From Closterium sp. NIES-65 (lineage: Eukaryota > Streptophyta > Zygnematophyceae > Desmidiales > Closteriaceae), in the NCBI GenBank assembly GCA_948144175.1, contig CANXME010002579.1:1114001-1178000 (forward strand): a stretch of 64,000 nt of DNA, read 5' to 3'. Position 1 is the stretch's first letter, and each line of letters begins with the position of its first letter. The translations under genes and the position numbers were made by a program. The notes beneath the pieces are model-generated. The model ran no database searches. It was not told the origin of the DNA and saw nothing but the letters and a program-made list of their open reading frames with translations. Shown piece by piece: positions 11,497 to 22,560 of the stretch.

Positions 11497-12840
11497 TCGG
11501 ACGTCCTGTCATCGCGCGCCTCATCGTCCACATCGTGGGGAACGTCGCCTGCCTCTCCGTCTAAGGCGGGCGAGTCTTCGTTGCCATCCGTGACTGTGAG
11601 GGCGTGCGCATTGGCGGGCGGCGGCGGCGGCACGGGCTGGGGTTGTGGAGGCGGAGCCCTCCCCAGCGTGGCAGCGACGTGGATGGATGTCACGAGGAGT
11701 TGCACCGTGTCGCTAAGCTGCCGCAACGCCTGAGCATTGCATGTTGTGATTGTGTCGGCGATGACTTTCGCTGCCGCCATGGTGGCGGTCTCGTTGACTC
11801 GGGAACGCTTGGGGGGCATTGGTGAAGGGTTGCCTGCAGCGGGGAGTGGTGGAGTAGGATGCATGATGCAATCGTTTCCTATGTTGCAATGTCATTGTTA
11901 TAATCAAAAGCTTCATAAAATGTCGCGATCACATGCAACATGCGATACATCGTTAAAAAACCAGTTGTCTGACGTGCTAGCTTAAACACTTACCTTCAAG
12001 GCCGCCGGGCCGACGGACTTGACGATCAGGGAGAGTGGCCCTGGGCGTCACCATTCCACCCTCGCCCATCTCGGCGTCGTCGCGTATTGGTGCTCCTGGA
12101 TCAGCGTGGGTCTCCCCTGCTCCGCCACCATCCAGCACATGCGGTTTAACGTTGGCAGGGAGCTTCTTAATGAGGTAAACATACTCGAACCAGGGTTTCT
12201 GCCGTTTGGCCGCCTTCCCTGACGTACCGTTGTGGCGGAGAGTGTCACGGTACTCTGCCTCAAGACGCTTCCATGCGTGTTGCATGGTGGTGCTGTTGCG
12301 CTTCCATTTTGCGCCGCCCTTTTTCATGTGTGCGCGGAGCTTCTTCCAATATTGATTGCCCTATTTGCCACGCATCTGCTTCAGATCGTCGCGAGTGTAC
12401 CACTTAGCGGCCGCCAGTGCAGTAAGCTCCTCGTCGCTCCACTTGCGCTTCGCTTTCGCGTCACGTTTGCGCGTGCGTGTACTTGGTCCAGCATCCGAGC
12501 CTGCGGGATCCGCGTCGGACTCCTCCTCGTCGCTACTGTCCTTCGCGTTCGAGTTGTCGGAGTCGTCCTCGGATCCGCTGGAGGAGACAATCTCCTCGAG
12601 ATCGTCATCGCTCACGTCGGTGTCACCGCCGCCGTCAGAGCTGTCTGCATGGGCGCCACGCGCTCCACTCGGGCCGGCGCCGTCCCGCCTAGGAGCTGCT
12701 TCCCGCATTATTTTACCACGCGTATTGTCGTTTTCGCACTGTTCCTTCATCCACTTGATGTAGGGCGGGTCCTCCCATGGCTCGCGATCATCTACCTTCT
12801 CCTTTCCCTTACCACGGGCTCTGTGCTTACGGGGGGGCAT
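11493..12840 (-). pseudogene. Harbinger Myb/SANT-like second protein, one in-frame stop, one intron
   Basis: PIF/Harbinger elements usually carry a Myb-like protein that binds the ends and brings the transposase to DNA. Exon 1 runs 12840-11994. It has a basic N-terminus (MPPRKHRARGKGKEK), an acidic Asp/Ser region, then the Myb-like segment KRKWSDEELTAL...W, continued by AKWKRNSTTMQHAWKRLEAE. A TAG interrupts this domain just after MRGK (about 12359-12361) and the same frame continues past it. A donor GAAG|GTAAGTG at 11993 and an acceptor CATAG at 11880-11879 define a 115-bp intron that keeps frame into exon 2 (11878-11493). Exon 2 carries the Pro-rich C-terminus. The stop could be decay, a base error or readthrough. 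Confidence 0.75.
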
Positions 12841-13289
12841 GATCTCGATGGGGTTCTAAACTTGCCTGACCAACTAAACTGTCGTGTGGAGGTTCACAAC
12901 ATGCGTAGTGCGTACCTAGATCTCCTGGAGGTGGTGATGACTTTCCCGCCAAGCTGATGCAATGAAGTTGGGTGACCCTTCGGGGAGGGGTTATGCACGT
13001 TCCTGTCCCGACCAATGACAGCAGTTGGTGGGCCGGGAATTTTACCGGCATGTGAGAGCTCGAACGTGGTGTGTGCGAGCCCAGTTTGCGAGGGAGATTT
13101 GGATATGCGTTGTGGTGATTGGACCGTGTGACCCAACCCAACCAGGCGATAGGTTCGTTCAACCAATCGCCTTGTTGCCTATGCGCGTCAGTTTTCTGCC
13201 ACCAACCTGCCGTTATAGGTATTCGTGGCATCCGCAAAAACCGCCTGCCATCTACAGTGGTCCTGCCACCACCCAGGGATACGCCCTAA

Positions 13290-13815
13290 GAGATGGGATC
13301 CCCCGCTTTCAATCACCCTTCCACCCTCACCGTCAATGGCACCCTCTCTTCCACTAGCTTGGTGCTTTGCATGATGCAAGCGGCGAATGGAGCATGTGCT
13401 TTGTTCGTAAAGCGATGGCTTACTTGGTTGTATAACTCTCGACACTTATCTACTGTTTGTAATGGCATTAGTAAGTGACACACAAGATAACGACTTTGAC
13501 ATGTGCTAACCAACTGCATGAAAGGCTATGAAACAAGTAGTGTAATGAAACGGTACATCAAGCGTTTGCCCTTTGATAGGAGCCATTGCCAGGCTTTAGC
13601 TTTTGTGAAACGTTGTCTGCAAGCACAGAAGCATGGCCGTGAACCTACACCCCCATGATATTGTATAACGCAGCAAGGGCTTGTATGGCACGCCTCCCCC
13701 CACGCCACACCATCCGCTGCATATACTCTGCCCCACCTACACACTCTGCCCCACCCTCAGCCGCCCCTCGCTCTGCTGGCCCGCTCCCTGCTGCACCACC
13801 ATCTGCCGCCCCTCC
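13290..13815. other. no recognisable gene
   Basis: About 530 bases between the Harbinger element and the purine-rich arrays. Open frames are short and show no domain, and no RNA gene or obvious repeat is seen. Confidence 0.5.
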
Positions 13816-14150
13816 GTTCAAGAGCAGGGAGAAAGGCAGAGATATTACTGGGGAGAGAGGGGAGCAAGGCAGAGATATTACAGGGGAGAGAAGGGAGCAA
13901 GGCAGAGATATTACAGGGGAGAGAAGTGAGCAAGGCAGAGATATTACAGGGGATCGAAGGGAGCAAGGCAGAGATATTACAGGGGAGAGAGGGGAACAAG
14001 ACAGAGATATTACAGGGGAGGGAAGGGAGCAAGGCAGAGACATTACAGGGGAGAGAAGGGAGCAAGGCAGAGATATTACAGGGGAGAGTAGGGGCAAGGC
14101 ACAGATATTACAGGGGAGAGAAGGAAACAAGGCAGAGAGACAAGAGGGGA
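13816..14150 (+). repeat. minisatellite, 33-bp unit, about 10 copies
   Basis: The unit reads approximately GGAGCAAGGCAGAGATATTA plus CAGGGGAGAGAAG. Spacing is 33 bases (for example 13861 to 13894), so one frame stays open as an 11-residue repeat (REQGRDITGER). The open frame follows from the period and has no other support as a gene. Copies differ by a few bases and degrade to the right. Confidence 0.9.
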
Positions 14151-14215
14151 GTGAAGGGAGCAAGCAGGAGATATGAGAGCAGAGAGAATGGAGCAAGGGA
14201 GGGGCACAGGGGGGA

Positions 14216-14851
14216 AGAGATGGGAGCAAGGCGGATATGGGAGAGGATAGAGGGGAGCTAGGCGGATATGGGAGAGGATAGAGGGGAGCTAGGCGGATAT
14301 GGGAGAGGATAGAGGGGAGCTAGGCGGGTATGGGAGAGGATAGAGGGGAGCAAGGCGGATATGGGAGAGGATAGAGGGGAGCTAGGCGGATATGGGAGAG
14401 GATAGAGGGGAGCTAGGCGGATATGGGAGAGGATAGAGGGGAGCTAGGCGGATATGGGAGAGGATAGAGGGGAGCTAGGCGGATATGGGAGAGGATAGAG
14501 GGGAGCTAGGCGGATATGGGAGAGGATAGAGGGGAGCTAGGCGGGTATGGGAGAGGATAGAGGGGAGCAAGGCGGGTATGGGAGAGGATAGAGGGGAGCT
14601 AGGCGGATATGGGAGAGGATAGAGGGGAGCTAGGCGGATATGGGAGAGGATAGAGGGGAGCTAGGCGGATATGGGAGAGGATAGAGGGGAGCTAGGCGGA
14701 TATGGGAGAGGATAGAGGGGAGCTAGGCGGATATGGGAGAGGATAGAGGGGAGCTAGGCGGATATGGGAGAGGATAGAGGGGAGCTAGGCGGATATGGGA
14801 GAGGATAGAGGGGAGCTAGGCGGATATGGGAGAGGATAGAGGGGAGCAAGA
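14216..14851 (+). repeat. minisatellite, 31-bp unit, about 20 copies
   Basis: The unit is GGAGCTAGGCGGATATGGGA followed by GAGGATAGAGG; spacing is 31 bases (14223 to 14254). Copies are nearly identical, with a few CTAGG/CAAGG and GGATATG/GGGTATG variants. High homogeneity suggests recent expansion or gene conversion. It is related to the 33-bp array just before it (shared GGGAGCAAGGC core). Confidence 0.92.
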
Positions 14852-15936
14852 CGGAGATATGATAGGTGAGAGAAGGGGGCAAGGGAGGGTCACAGGGGGG
14901 GGCGAAAGGGAGCAAGACGGAGCAACGAGAGGGGATAGCAGAGAGCAAGGAGGAGATGTGAGAGGGGAGAGAAGGGGGCAAGGGAGGGTCCCGGGAGTCA
15001 ACGAGAGTTGGGATCAAGGCGGAGAGACGGGAGGGTCTACTCGGGAGCAAGGGGGAGATGTGTCCTGGGGAGAGAAGGGAGCAGGGCAGAGGTATGGGAG
15101 GGGAGAGAAGGGAGCAAAGCATGGTAGCAGTGGGGGGAGAGAAGGGGGCAAGGCGGCAAATCGAGAGGGTATAAAAGGGAGCATGGCAGAGAGACGAGAG
15201 GGGATGGAAGGGAGCTAGGTGGAGATATGAGAGGGGAGAGAAGGGAGCATGGCAGAGAGACGAGAGGGGAGAGAACGGTGCAAGGCGGATAAATGGGATG
15301 GGAGAGAATGGAGCAAGGGAGGATCACAGGGGGGGAGGGGAGAGAAGGGAGCAAGGCGGAGCCCCAAGAAGTAGCATGGCAGAGAAACGAGAGGGGTGAG
15401 AAGGGAGCGTGGCGGAGATGCGAGATGCTCGTGTGTGTACAGGAAGGGGGGTGAGGGGTTCCACGGTAAGGTAAGCGTAAGGGAGCAGGGCGGGCCAAGA
15501 GGAGCGCAAAGGAGGCGAATAAGGGACAGAGGGGGAAGGGCGCGAGACGAGTAGGGGAAAGAGAAATAATGGGAGAGGCTGTGACGAGAGTAACAAGAAG
15601 GAGCCCGCTACGGAGTGGCGATGCACGTCGCCATAACTAAGGGAGAGCGGAATTTGGCAGAGATGCAAGGATGGGGCACCGTTTATTGGTAAGTGAGACG
15701 AGGGCAGGATGAAGAAGAGACGGGAAAAGGGAGAAGGGAGCAGGGCAGTGAGTCGAGAGGGAATAAATCCGTGGGAGGGCGGGTCGCATGAGGGGGAAGA
15801 GAAGGGAGCAAGACGGCGAGACGAGAGGGTATACAAGGGAGCAAGGCAGAGAGACGAGAGGGGATAGAAGGGAGTAAAGCAGAGATATGAGATGGGAGAG
15901 CAGGGCGCAAAGCGGAGATATGACATGGGAGAGCAG
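14852..15936 (+). repeat. degenerate purine-rich repeat field
   Basis: Loose, diverged variants of GGGAGCAAGGCGGAGA and GAGACGAGAGGGGA motifs fill this stretch. It resumes at 19319-19370 on the other side of the LTR element, which shows that the element was inserted into this field. No gene is visible. Confidence 0.8.
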
Positions 15937-15941
15937 GGCGC

Positions 15942-16573
15942 TGCTGGAGTGGTTTCTACGAACCACACTAACGACGGCGAGAAATGCGGACCTACGGCGA
16001 CTTATGGCGGTGACGTGCGGAAGAAGCGAGAAGGAATTACTAAGAAGCGTCTAAGATTACTTGGCGTGTGGTCTACGCTGAGGGGAAAGGAGTAGAAACG
16101 TAAGGAAGAAATGGGAACGTAAGGAAGTTACGGGGGAATAGAGATGGGAAAGTGAAGGAATTGGTTTGACGGGGTAGGAGTTTGGGTTGAAACGATGACG
16201 TGGTTCACAAGTTTCTGAAATTCGGACTTCGGGAGTGTTCGACGAAGGAGTCGTGGTTGCGTGTGCGACGCGACGTGAAACTTGGAGTGTGGGGTAAGTT
16301 TGGTTACAAGGGAGGTTGCTTGTGGAACACGTTTTGGGTTCAGTTACGTGGGTGCATTGGGATGAGTATAAGTTAGTTGTACCAGTCAGTTGAAATATAC
16401 ACTTGGAAATTCTTTGCTTGAAGGTGCAAGACAAGCACTGGTGAGATTGAAAACTTAGTGAAACGTTCTCAGAATTAACTGCTGCGCATATCGTTGGAAT
16501 CGTGAGAACGAGGAGAACGTCATCGACAATAGCAAGCAGACTTTTGTCGATTGAGGCGTCAACGATCCTGACA
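15942..16573 (+). repeat. 5' LTR of the Gag-only element (632 bp)
   Basis: Starts TGCTGGAGTGGTTTCTACG and ends CAACGATCCTGACA. Differs from the 3' LTR by transitions near 15944, 16017 and 16196. Expected to carry promoter and polyadenylation signals; none can be assigned confidently by eye. Confidence 0.93.
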
Positions 16574-16575
16574 GT

Positions 16576-16587
16576 TGGTATCAGAGC
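16576..16587 (+). promoter_or_regulatory. primer binding site (tRNA-iMet type)
   Basis: TGGTATCAGAGC starts three bases after the 5' LTR end. This is the common plant retroelement site complementary to the initiator tRNA-Met 3' end. Confidence 0.9.
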
Positions 16588-16685
16588 TTGGAGAAGGCGA
16601 ACGGTCGTGCGCTACTCGTCAAGAAGAACGGGCGTGCACTACTCGTTGCTAAGTGGGAGAAGAAGGAGCTCTTCACGCCTACGCC

Positions 16686-18617
16686 ATGGGGGACGAGGCG
16701 AGTTCGGGTTCCAGTGTGAGTCTTGGAAACCCGGAGATGAAGGCGCTTCTCGAGGCACTAGCGAGTGTTCGCGTGGTGACGAAGCCGACGATCGGGCTAA
16801 GTGAAGCCCAACGCTTCAAGGGGAACAACTACAACGTGTGGCGGAAGAAGTTCATTCGGAGGGCAGAGGAGGTTGAGCTCCTACCGTTCTACCGTCCCGA
16901 TGAAGAGACGAAGGAGGGAGTTCCACCTTCCAAGACGGATCCGCCGGAAAATGTGGCGTTGTTTAAGAAGCAAAGTAAGAAGGCGTTCTTCCAACTTTGC
17001 GATTCGGTTGCTGATACTATTGCGGTGGATTTGGACCAATTTGCAGGGGAGTTAAATTCGGCACAACGAGCGTGGGAGTACTTGGAGTCCACCTACATGG
17101 GCAACAATGATACTAGCAGAAAGGTCGTGAGAAAACAACTGCTGATGCTGAGCATGGAGAAGGGTGAGAACATCATCACCTACATCAACAGAGCGAAAAG
17201 CTACAACGACGACCTACGGGTGATGGGAGCCGCGGAGTCGGAGCAAGCGATGATTGACTACATCGTTGAAGGACTTCCTAAGGAGTACGAAGCGGACGTT
17301 GGAATGTTCACATACCAACCCCCGGAGAACTTGATGAAGCTGCAAGAGATTCTTCAATCTCTTGAGACGGTGAAGGAGATAAGGAGGAAGAAGGCGGCTA
17401 CGGAGTTTGAAGACGAGAAACCTCGTATGGTGAATGCAACTTCAACAAAGGCGTTTGGAGCATGCTACCATTGCGGAAAGAGGGGACACAAGGCGATCAA
17501 CTGCTTTGAGAACCCGAGGAGCAAGAACTACAAAGGGAAAACGGGGGAGAACGACCATGGAGACAACGAGCGAGCGGATAAACGTGGATTCGGCGGCAAA
17601 TGCGATTATTGCGGGCGCTACGGACATAAGGCCGCGGATTGCTACGCCAACCCGAATAGCAAGAGCTACAAGGGGCCGTCGGAGCAGAGGAACGCGGAGG
17701 CAAAAGCGAACGTAGCAGCAGTGGAGAAGGAGGACGTAATCCTTGGTGGTGCACACCGTGCGAACGTGGTGCGGGTGCCTAAGGTAAACGAGCCAACAGT
17801 TGGTGGTAAGAATGATGCGTGGCTCTTGGACAGCGGGTGCACGCGTCATATGACGTATAGGTCGGAGCTTGTGGAGAACATAAGAGAGTCAAGTGAGAAA
17901 TTCATCTTGCAAGGCAACAACGAGAAGCTTCCGGTGACGGGAGAAGGTGACGTGATGCTTTATAGTCCTTATGATGGAATGAGACTTAAGAATGTTTTGT
18001 TGGTTGAGGACTTGAAGGTAAATCTAATTAGCCAATCACAGCTTGATGATATGGCGTGCAAGGTGTTTTATGATGACGGTAAGGTTACGGTGTTTGGTTC
18101 TTTATGGGAGAAGTATGCGGACGGCTACTTCAACGACGGTTTCTACGAGATGAGCTTGATTGCGTGGAATGACATAGATGAGGTATATGATGACCATGAG
18201 TTTTACGAGGTAAAAGATGAGGTGAAGTCATTCATTGAGGTTGGTGAGGTTGATACCAGGGGAAATGTGGTATCGAGTGCGACTTCTTGTGAGAAGACCG
18301 ACTTGCCCATCATGAAGGAGGATGTGCGCGTGAAGGAAGCGGTAAAGCCGAACAAGAAGACTTGCGTCAACACCGAAGCGGCAACAATCACAATTGAAGA
18401 TGAGGCTGCAAGTGTGGAGCGTGATGACACTAAAGCTGCAAAAGGACTAGGCGTGGTGAAAGGCATGAAGGCGAAAGCAACTGCAAAAGTGCGGCCAAGG
18501 AGGAGTGCTAGGCTGGAGAGTCTCTATCGCGGATTCGACATCAAGGCGATCGATTTCAAACCACGGAAGCAGAGGTACAAATTGCACGAACTTCAGGGGA
18601 GTATGAATCTGAATTAG
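16686..18617 (+). CDS. copia-type Gag-protease protein, polymerase region missing
   Basis: The ATG at 16686 has good context (CGCCATGG) and gives 643 residues. The N-terminal two-thirds is a copia Gag (UBN2-like; NNYNVWRKKF near residue 55, then WEYLESTYMGN). Two zinc knuckles follow, CYHCGKRGHKAINC (about residue 260) and CDYCGRYGHKAADC (about 305). Next comes a retropepsin-like segment with WLLDSGCTRHM (about 380) and a GAG-pre-integrase-like tail up to about residue 490. The remainder is charged and ends RPRRSARLESLYRGF, resembling the linker normally found between integrase and reverse transcriptase. This suggests an internal deletion of the enzyme genes that kept the frame. Likely makes particles for other elements' enzymes (inference). 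Confidence 0.88.
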   Translation: MGDEASSGSSVSLGNPEMKALLEALASVRVVTKPTIGLSEAQRFKGNNYNVWRKKFIRRAEEVELLPFYRPDEETKEGVPPSKTDPPENVALFKKQSKKAFFQLCDSVADTIAVDLDQFAGELNSAQRAWEYLESTYMGNNDTSRKVVRKQLLMLSMEKGENIITYINRAKSYNDDLRVMGAAESEQAMIDYIVEGLPKEYEADVGMFTYQPPENLMKLQEILQSLETVKEIRRKKAATEFEDEKPRMVNATSTKAFGACYHCGKRGHKAINCFENPRSKNYKGKTGENDHGDNERADKRGFGGKCDYCGRYGHKAADCYANPNSKSYKGPSEQRNAEAKANVAAVEKEDVILGGAHRANVVRVPKVNEPTVGGKNDAWLLDSGCTRHMTYRSELVENIRESSEKFILQGNNEKLPVTGEGDVMLYSPYDGMRLKNVLLVEDLKVNLISQSQLDDMACKVFYDDGKVTVFGSLWEKYADGYFNDGFYEMSLIAWNDIDEVYDDHEFYEVKDEVKSFIEVGEVDTRGNVVSSATSCEKTDLPIMKEDVRVKEAVKPNKKTCVNTEAATITIEDEAASVERDDTKAAKGLGVVKGMKAKATAKVRPRRSARLESLYRGFDIKAIDFKPRKQRYKLHELQGSMNLN

Positions 18618-18681
18618 ATATCATGAGGGCTGCAAAGGAGCAGGGGAGTGAAGGTGTGGTTCACGAAACCACAGGGGAGGT

Positions 18682-19313
18682 TGTTGGAGTGGTTTCTACG
18701 AACCACACTAACGACGGCGAGAAATGCGGACCTACGGCGACTTATGGCGGTGACGTGTGGAAGAAGCGAGAAGGAATTACTAAGAAGCGTCTAAGATTAC
18801 TTGGCGTGTGGTCTACGCTGAGGGGAAAGGAGTAGAAACGTAAGGAAGAAATGGGAACGTAAGGAAGTTACGGGGGAATAGAGATGGGAAAGTGAAGGAA
18901 TTGGTTTGACGGGGTAGGAGTTTGGGTTGAAACGATGGCGTGGTTCACAAGTTTCTGAAATTCGGACTTCGGGAGTGTTCGACGAAGGAGTCGTGGTTGC
19001 GTGTGCGACGCGACGTGAAACTTGGAGTGTGGGGTAAGTTTGGTTACAAGGGAGGTTGCTTGTGGAACACGTTTTGGGTTCAGTTACGTGGGTGCATTGG
19101 GATGAGTATAAGTTAGTTGTACCAGTCAGTTGAAATATACACTTGGAAATTCTTTGCTTGAAGGTGCAAGACAAGCACTGGTGAGATTGAAAACTTAGTG
19201 AAACGTTCTCAGAATTAACTGCTGCGCATATCGTTGGAATCGTGAGAACGAGGAGAACGTCATCGACAATAGCAAGCAGACTTTTGTCGATTGAGGCGTC
19301 AACGATCCTGACA
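18682..19313 (+). repeat. 3' LTR of the Gag-only element (632 bp)
   Basis: Starts TGTTGGAGTGGTTTCTACG, ends CAACGATCCTGACA, followed directly by the GGCGC duplication. Same length as the 5' LTR. Confidence 0.93.
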
Positions 19314-19375
19314 GGCGCATGGCAGAGAGACGAGAAGGGGTAGAAGGGAGCGTGGCGGAGATATGAGATGCGCGC

Positions 19376-20169
19376 ATGGCAACAGAAAAGGGGATATACT
19401 CCGTGATACGATGAATGGGGCGGTGGAAATTGGGAGGCATGTGTTAGAACCTAACCGCGCTAGCGCAGAGCTGATGGCTGGCGATTCTGGCTGTGCTGCG
19501 TGGACGAATGCAATAGGTCGGGAATGTAACAGGACCGGCGCGGAATGAGGGGGGATTTCGGGCGCGTCGGAAAATTACGAGGTCACCGCCTTGTCTCGTA
19601 GCGGCAACGCCCTCTCGCGAAACGTGCTGATCGGCGACTATGCGATGGCGGCAACCCTAAGCGCGGCAAAACGCGCTCGCGCAACCAAGCGGGGAGCACC
19701 GCGCACTCGCAGCGGGGTCCCGTGATGAGCTGACGTAGGCGACGCGTGGAGAGCAGAGTGCGACGCAACTTGCGCCGGAGAAATGCCCTAGAGATGGCGT
19801 AGCGGGAAAGGTGGATTGGTGAGCGCGGTTGGGCTAACAGGCTTGCGGCCGGTGTGGACTGTGTCGCTAAAACGCCGTGGGAGAGCTGGGCGCTGCTGGC
19901 TCCCACACGCGACTGTTGGCTATGAATTCTAGAACCTACGTGCTGGTGGCTAGGTGTCGAGTGACTTTGGGCCCCCGTCAGCCCTTCTGTTTTGGAATAC
20001 AAACTGGTTTGGGGTGGGTCAAGTTCTAACCTGACCCCCTAGACCCCCCCAACACTTCCGCTTCGATTGTTGGTTTTTCCGCAGGAGTTCCCGCAGGCAC
20101 AAAGTAACCCTGTTTTCAAGTGATAATCTCTCCCTCCCCGCTCCAAGTATGTAGACCGCAGCTTTAAGC
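19376..20169. other. no recognisable gene
   Basis: After a remnant of the purine-rich field the sequence becomes unique and GC-rich. A minus-strand frame of 139 codons (19583-20002) is Arg/Ser-rich and shows no domain. Nothing else is seen. Confidence 0.45.
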
Positions 20170-20959
20170 TCCCAAGTCGCCGATGGTAAGAAGATGCTAT
20201 GTATTGAACTTAAATATCATGCATTTGCACTCGTCATTTAGACTCGAGCGCACTTGTCATCACGACCATAGGTGCCTGGTTGTTAACGGCTGCTCTGACC
20301 CATTGTCCAACACCAACACTGAAAATGCGACATGCTCGGGGGTTGGTCATCTTCGTCCATAGCTACTGCACAAAAATTGCTGCCTGGACTAGCAATTGGT
20401 GCATAAAAAATTCCAGACATGTCTCACAAAAATTCCATCTTCGGGATCCTGTGTACGGTAGTGTGGGTAGTAAGCTTGCGTGCACATTAGTTGACAAGGG
20501 TGAAGTGGGTTAAAGAGCGATTGCGAGGGGTTTGGTTGGAGCGTTTTTCCCGAGTTGACGAGGAGCTGGGGTGTGGAGCAGAGGGTAGGACGGGCCAGAT
20601 GGAGGAAAGCAGACGCGACAAGTTCGAGATTTGAGAAGCTGAACGACTTCGACACAGGAGTGTGCATTAAAAACAACGCTACAAGCTCGAACATTTCACT
20701 CATGCTTGGAGTACCTGCACTTAAATGTACACTTTTTTAGGTGAATGACGTTTCCCAAACCACATGTATCAATCAACATTCCCATTGTCGTAACATCAAA
20801 CAAGTCCCCTCATCACTCTACAACCCCCTGTTTCTCCTTCACCCGGCCCTGCTCAGCCTTTCCAGGGCGAGGTTCCCACCGTCCCACCAAACACGATGGA
20901 CCAGGGATAATTCAGCCTGTTATAGTCACACCAATACTCGCCCCTCCTATCATCCTTCC
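20170..20959 (-). repeat. DPH2 3' flank, also present in the tandem duplication
   Basis: Read on the minus strand, this flank matches several parts of the 33.9-44.2 kb region. About 20360-20200 (TGTCGCATTTTCAGTGTTGG, then GGCACC-TATGGTCG and GAGTGCAAATGCATGATA) matches 33890-34020 and 39500-39640. About 20760-20500 (CACCCCAGCTCCT-GTCAAC, AAAACGCTCCAA) matches 43970-44205. The same non-coding sequence therefore lies after DPH2 and at both ends of the duplicated units, which links the two loci. Confidence 0.75.
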
Positions 20960-22500
20960 CTATCCCTTCTGCGGTTCATCCACATACACTGCAGCACGGC
21001 CCTCCCTCCCCTCCACCACCCTCACTGCATCAATAGCCGGAGCCACTCTCGGCATGAAAGCACCCACCCCTCCACCATCCTCCCTTCCTCCCTCATCCCC
21101 TCCCCCTGTCGCATCCCCTGTCCCTCTTGCATCCCCTCCCCCTTCCCCAGACGCCCCCCCCGGCGTCCCACCAGGAGCCATGAACCAGGGCACCTCCAGC
21201 CCCTTATAGTCACGCCGCAGCGCCAGGAACTCCGACCCAGACCGTGCCTCTACCGCTGCTGATGTGGCATACCCCAATTGGCCGGACGCACGAGCTAGGG
21301 CCAAGGAGTCCGACGACACAGGCACAGCTGACAGAGCCATGTCCTGCCGGATGGCCAATGCTGATTGATCTGATTCAGCTGCTGCTGCTTGCGCTGAAGG
21401 TGTTGCTGCTGACGATGGTACCTTGTGAGGGGCATGGGATACCAGCGATCCTTTCACAAAGGAGAATCGAGGAGCCACATCCTCCCCACCATCCCCATCT
21501 TCTTCCCCATTTTCTTCCCCTGACCCTGCCTCTCCCTTCCTCACCCCTGCTCCACTTCCTCCAGCTCCCACCCCAGCACCATGCAGCAGCATCCGATACT
21601 CCCCCGTCCACTCCCGCCCCTCTTCCAGCGCCATCAGCGCCTCAAACGGCGTCACCACCGGCGCATAAAGCGCACTGCTGCCACCGCTCCCGCTGCTGCC
21701 CTGCCCCATGCCATCCAGCAGCACCCCCTCCGCACACGCCACCAGCACCAGCACGTCACACTCGGGGAAATTCGCAAGCTTCTCAGGCGTGATCCGCCGC
21801 CTGATCGCAATCACGTACGCCTTCTTCCCTGCAGCCACCGCCGCGGATCGAATCGCAGCGACCGTCGCGCGGGTGGAGGCGGCAGCAGCGCCGGCGGATT
21901 GGGAGATGACGACGATGCCGATTATAGACGCGTCTTTGGTCTTTTCCACGAGGAAGTAGCGGCGGCGCAGCAGGCGGGAGTGGTCCACCGGGTGGAAGAG
22001 AGGTGCGGTGCTGGGGGGAGTAGGGGTTGGGGAAGGAGAAGGGGTTTCGCCAGTGGTGCTGGTGCTGTCAGCGCTAGTATCAGCAGTGGCCGCTTCAGCA
22101 GCAGCGGCAGCAGCAGCAGGAGGTAGCTGGGTGGGGTCAAGTCTGAGGATGGGTGTCTGGTTGTGCTCTAGAGCGAGAGTGATGAGAGACGGGCATTCGT
22201 CGCTGCTTCCCACCCACACCACCACTGTCACCCCCACTGTTGCCGGTGCTTCCGTTGTTGCATCCTCTTTGCTGTGTGGGTTGCTGCTTTTGCCAGCTTC
22301 TGCAGCCATGCTTGACCTGGGCGGCAGCACCCACCGCAGGCCGCCGTGTTCGAAAGGAGTGCCAGGGGCGGCACACTGGGCGGCACACTGGGCGGCACAC
22401 TGGGCGGCACACTGGGCGGCACACTGGGCGGCACACTGAGCGGCACACTGGGCGGCAGAAGAATGGATAGTGGCAGCGACTGAAGATGCAGTACCACCAT

Positions 22501-22560
<60 letters not shown>

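Larger units (their letters stand above)
9722..13286. mobile_element. PIF/Harbinger DNA transposon, complete (3565 bp)
   Basis: Inverted ends of 25 bp start GGGCGTATCCCTGGGTGGTG at 9722 and are mirrored at 13262-13286, with imperfect similarity further inward. TAA flanks both sides (9719-9721 and 13287-13289), the usual PIF/Harbinger target duplication. Inside are the two genes typical of the superfamily, a DDE nuclease and a Myb-like protein, in convergent orientation. Structure and ends are intact, but the Myb-like gene has one in-frame stop, so autonomy is doubtful. Confidence 0.93.
15942..19313 (+). mobile_element. Gag-only (TR-GAG-like) LTR retrotransposon, complete
   Basis: Two 632-bp direct repeats (15942-16573 and 18682-19313) with TG...CA ends enclose a 2.1 kb interior. 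GGCGC duplications flank the element at 15937-15941 and 19314-19318. A tRNA-iMet-type primer site follows the left LTR and a purine tract (about 18669-18681) precedes the right one. The only gene is a copia-type Gag-protease; integrase, reverse transcriptase and RNase H are absent. It must depend on another element's enzymes. By eye the LTRs differ at three positions, so insertion is recent. Confidence 0.93.

Noticed and set aside
12359-12361. TAG read as an amino acid (variant genetic code)
   Set aside because: DPH2 and the Harbinger transposase both end at TAG in the expected place, so TAG is a normal stop here.
13816-14851. Possible CRISPR-like array
   Set aside because: Units are contiguous with no spacers and the genome is eukaryotic; these are minisatellites.
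13655-15968. Arg/Glu/Gly-rich and Leu/Pro-rich frames over the purine-rich field
   Set aside because: Frames follow the repeat period (33 bp) or lack of stops in biased DNA. No domains; the reverse strand gives equally long frames.
19583-20002. 139-codon minus-strand ORF as a gene
   Set aside because: Arg/Ser-rich, no domain, no homologous copy in the window, and no sign of splicing or neighbours to support it.
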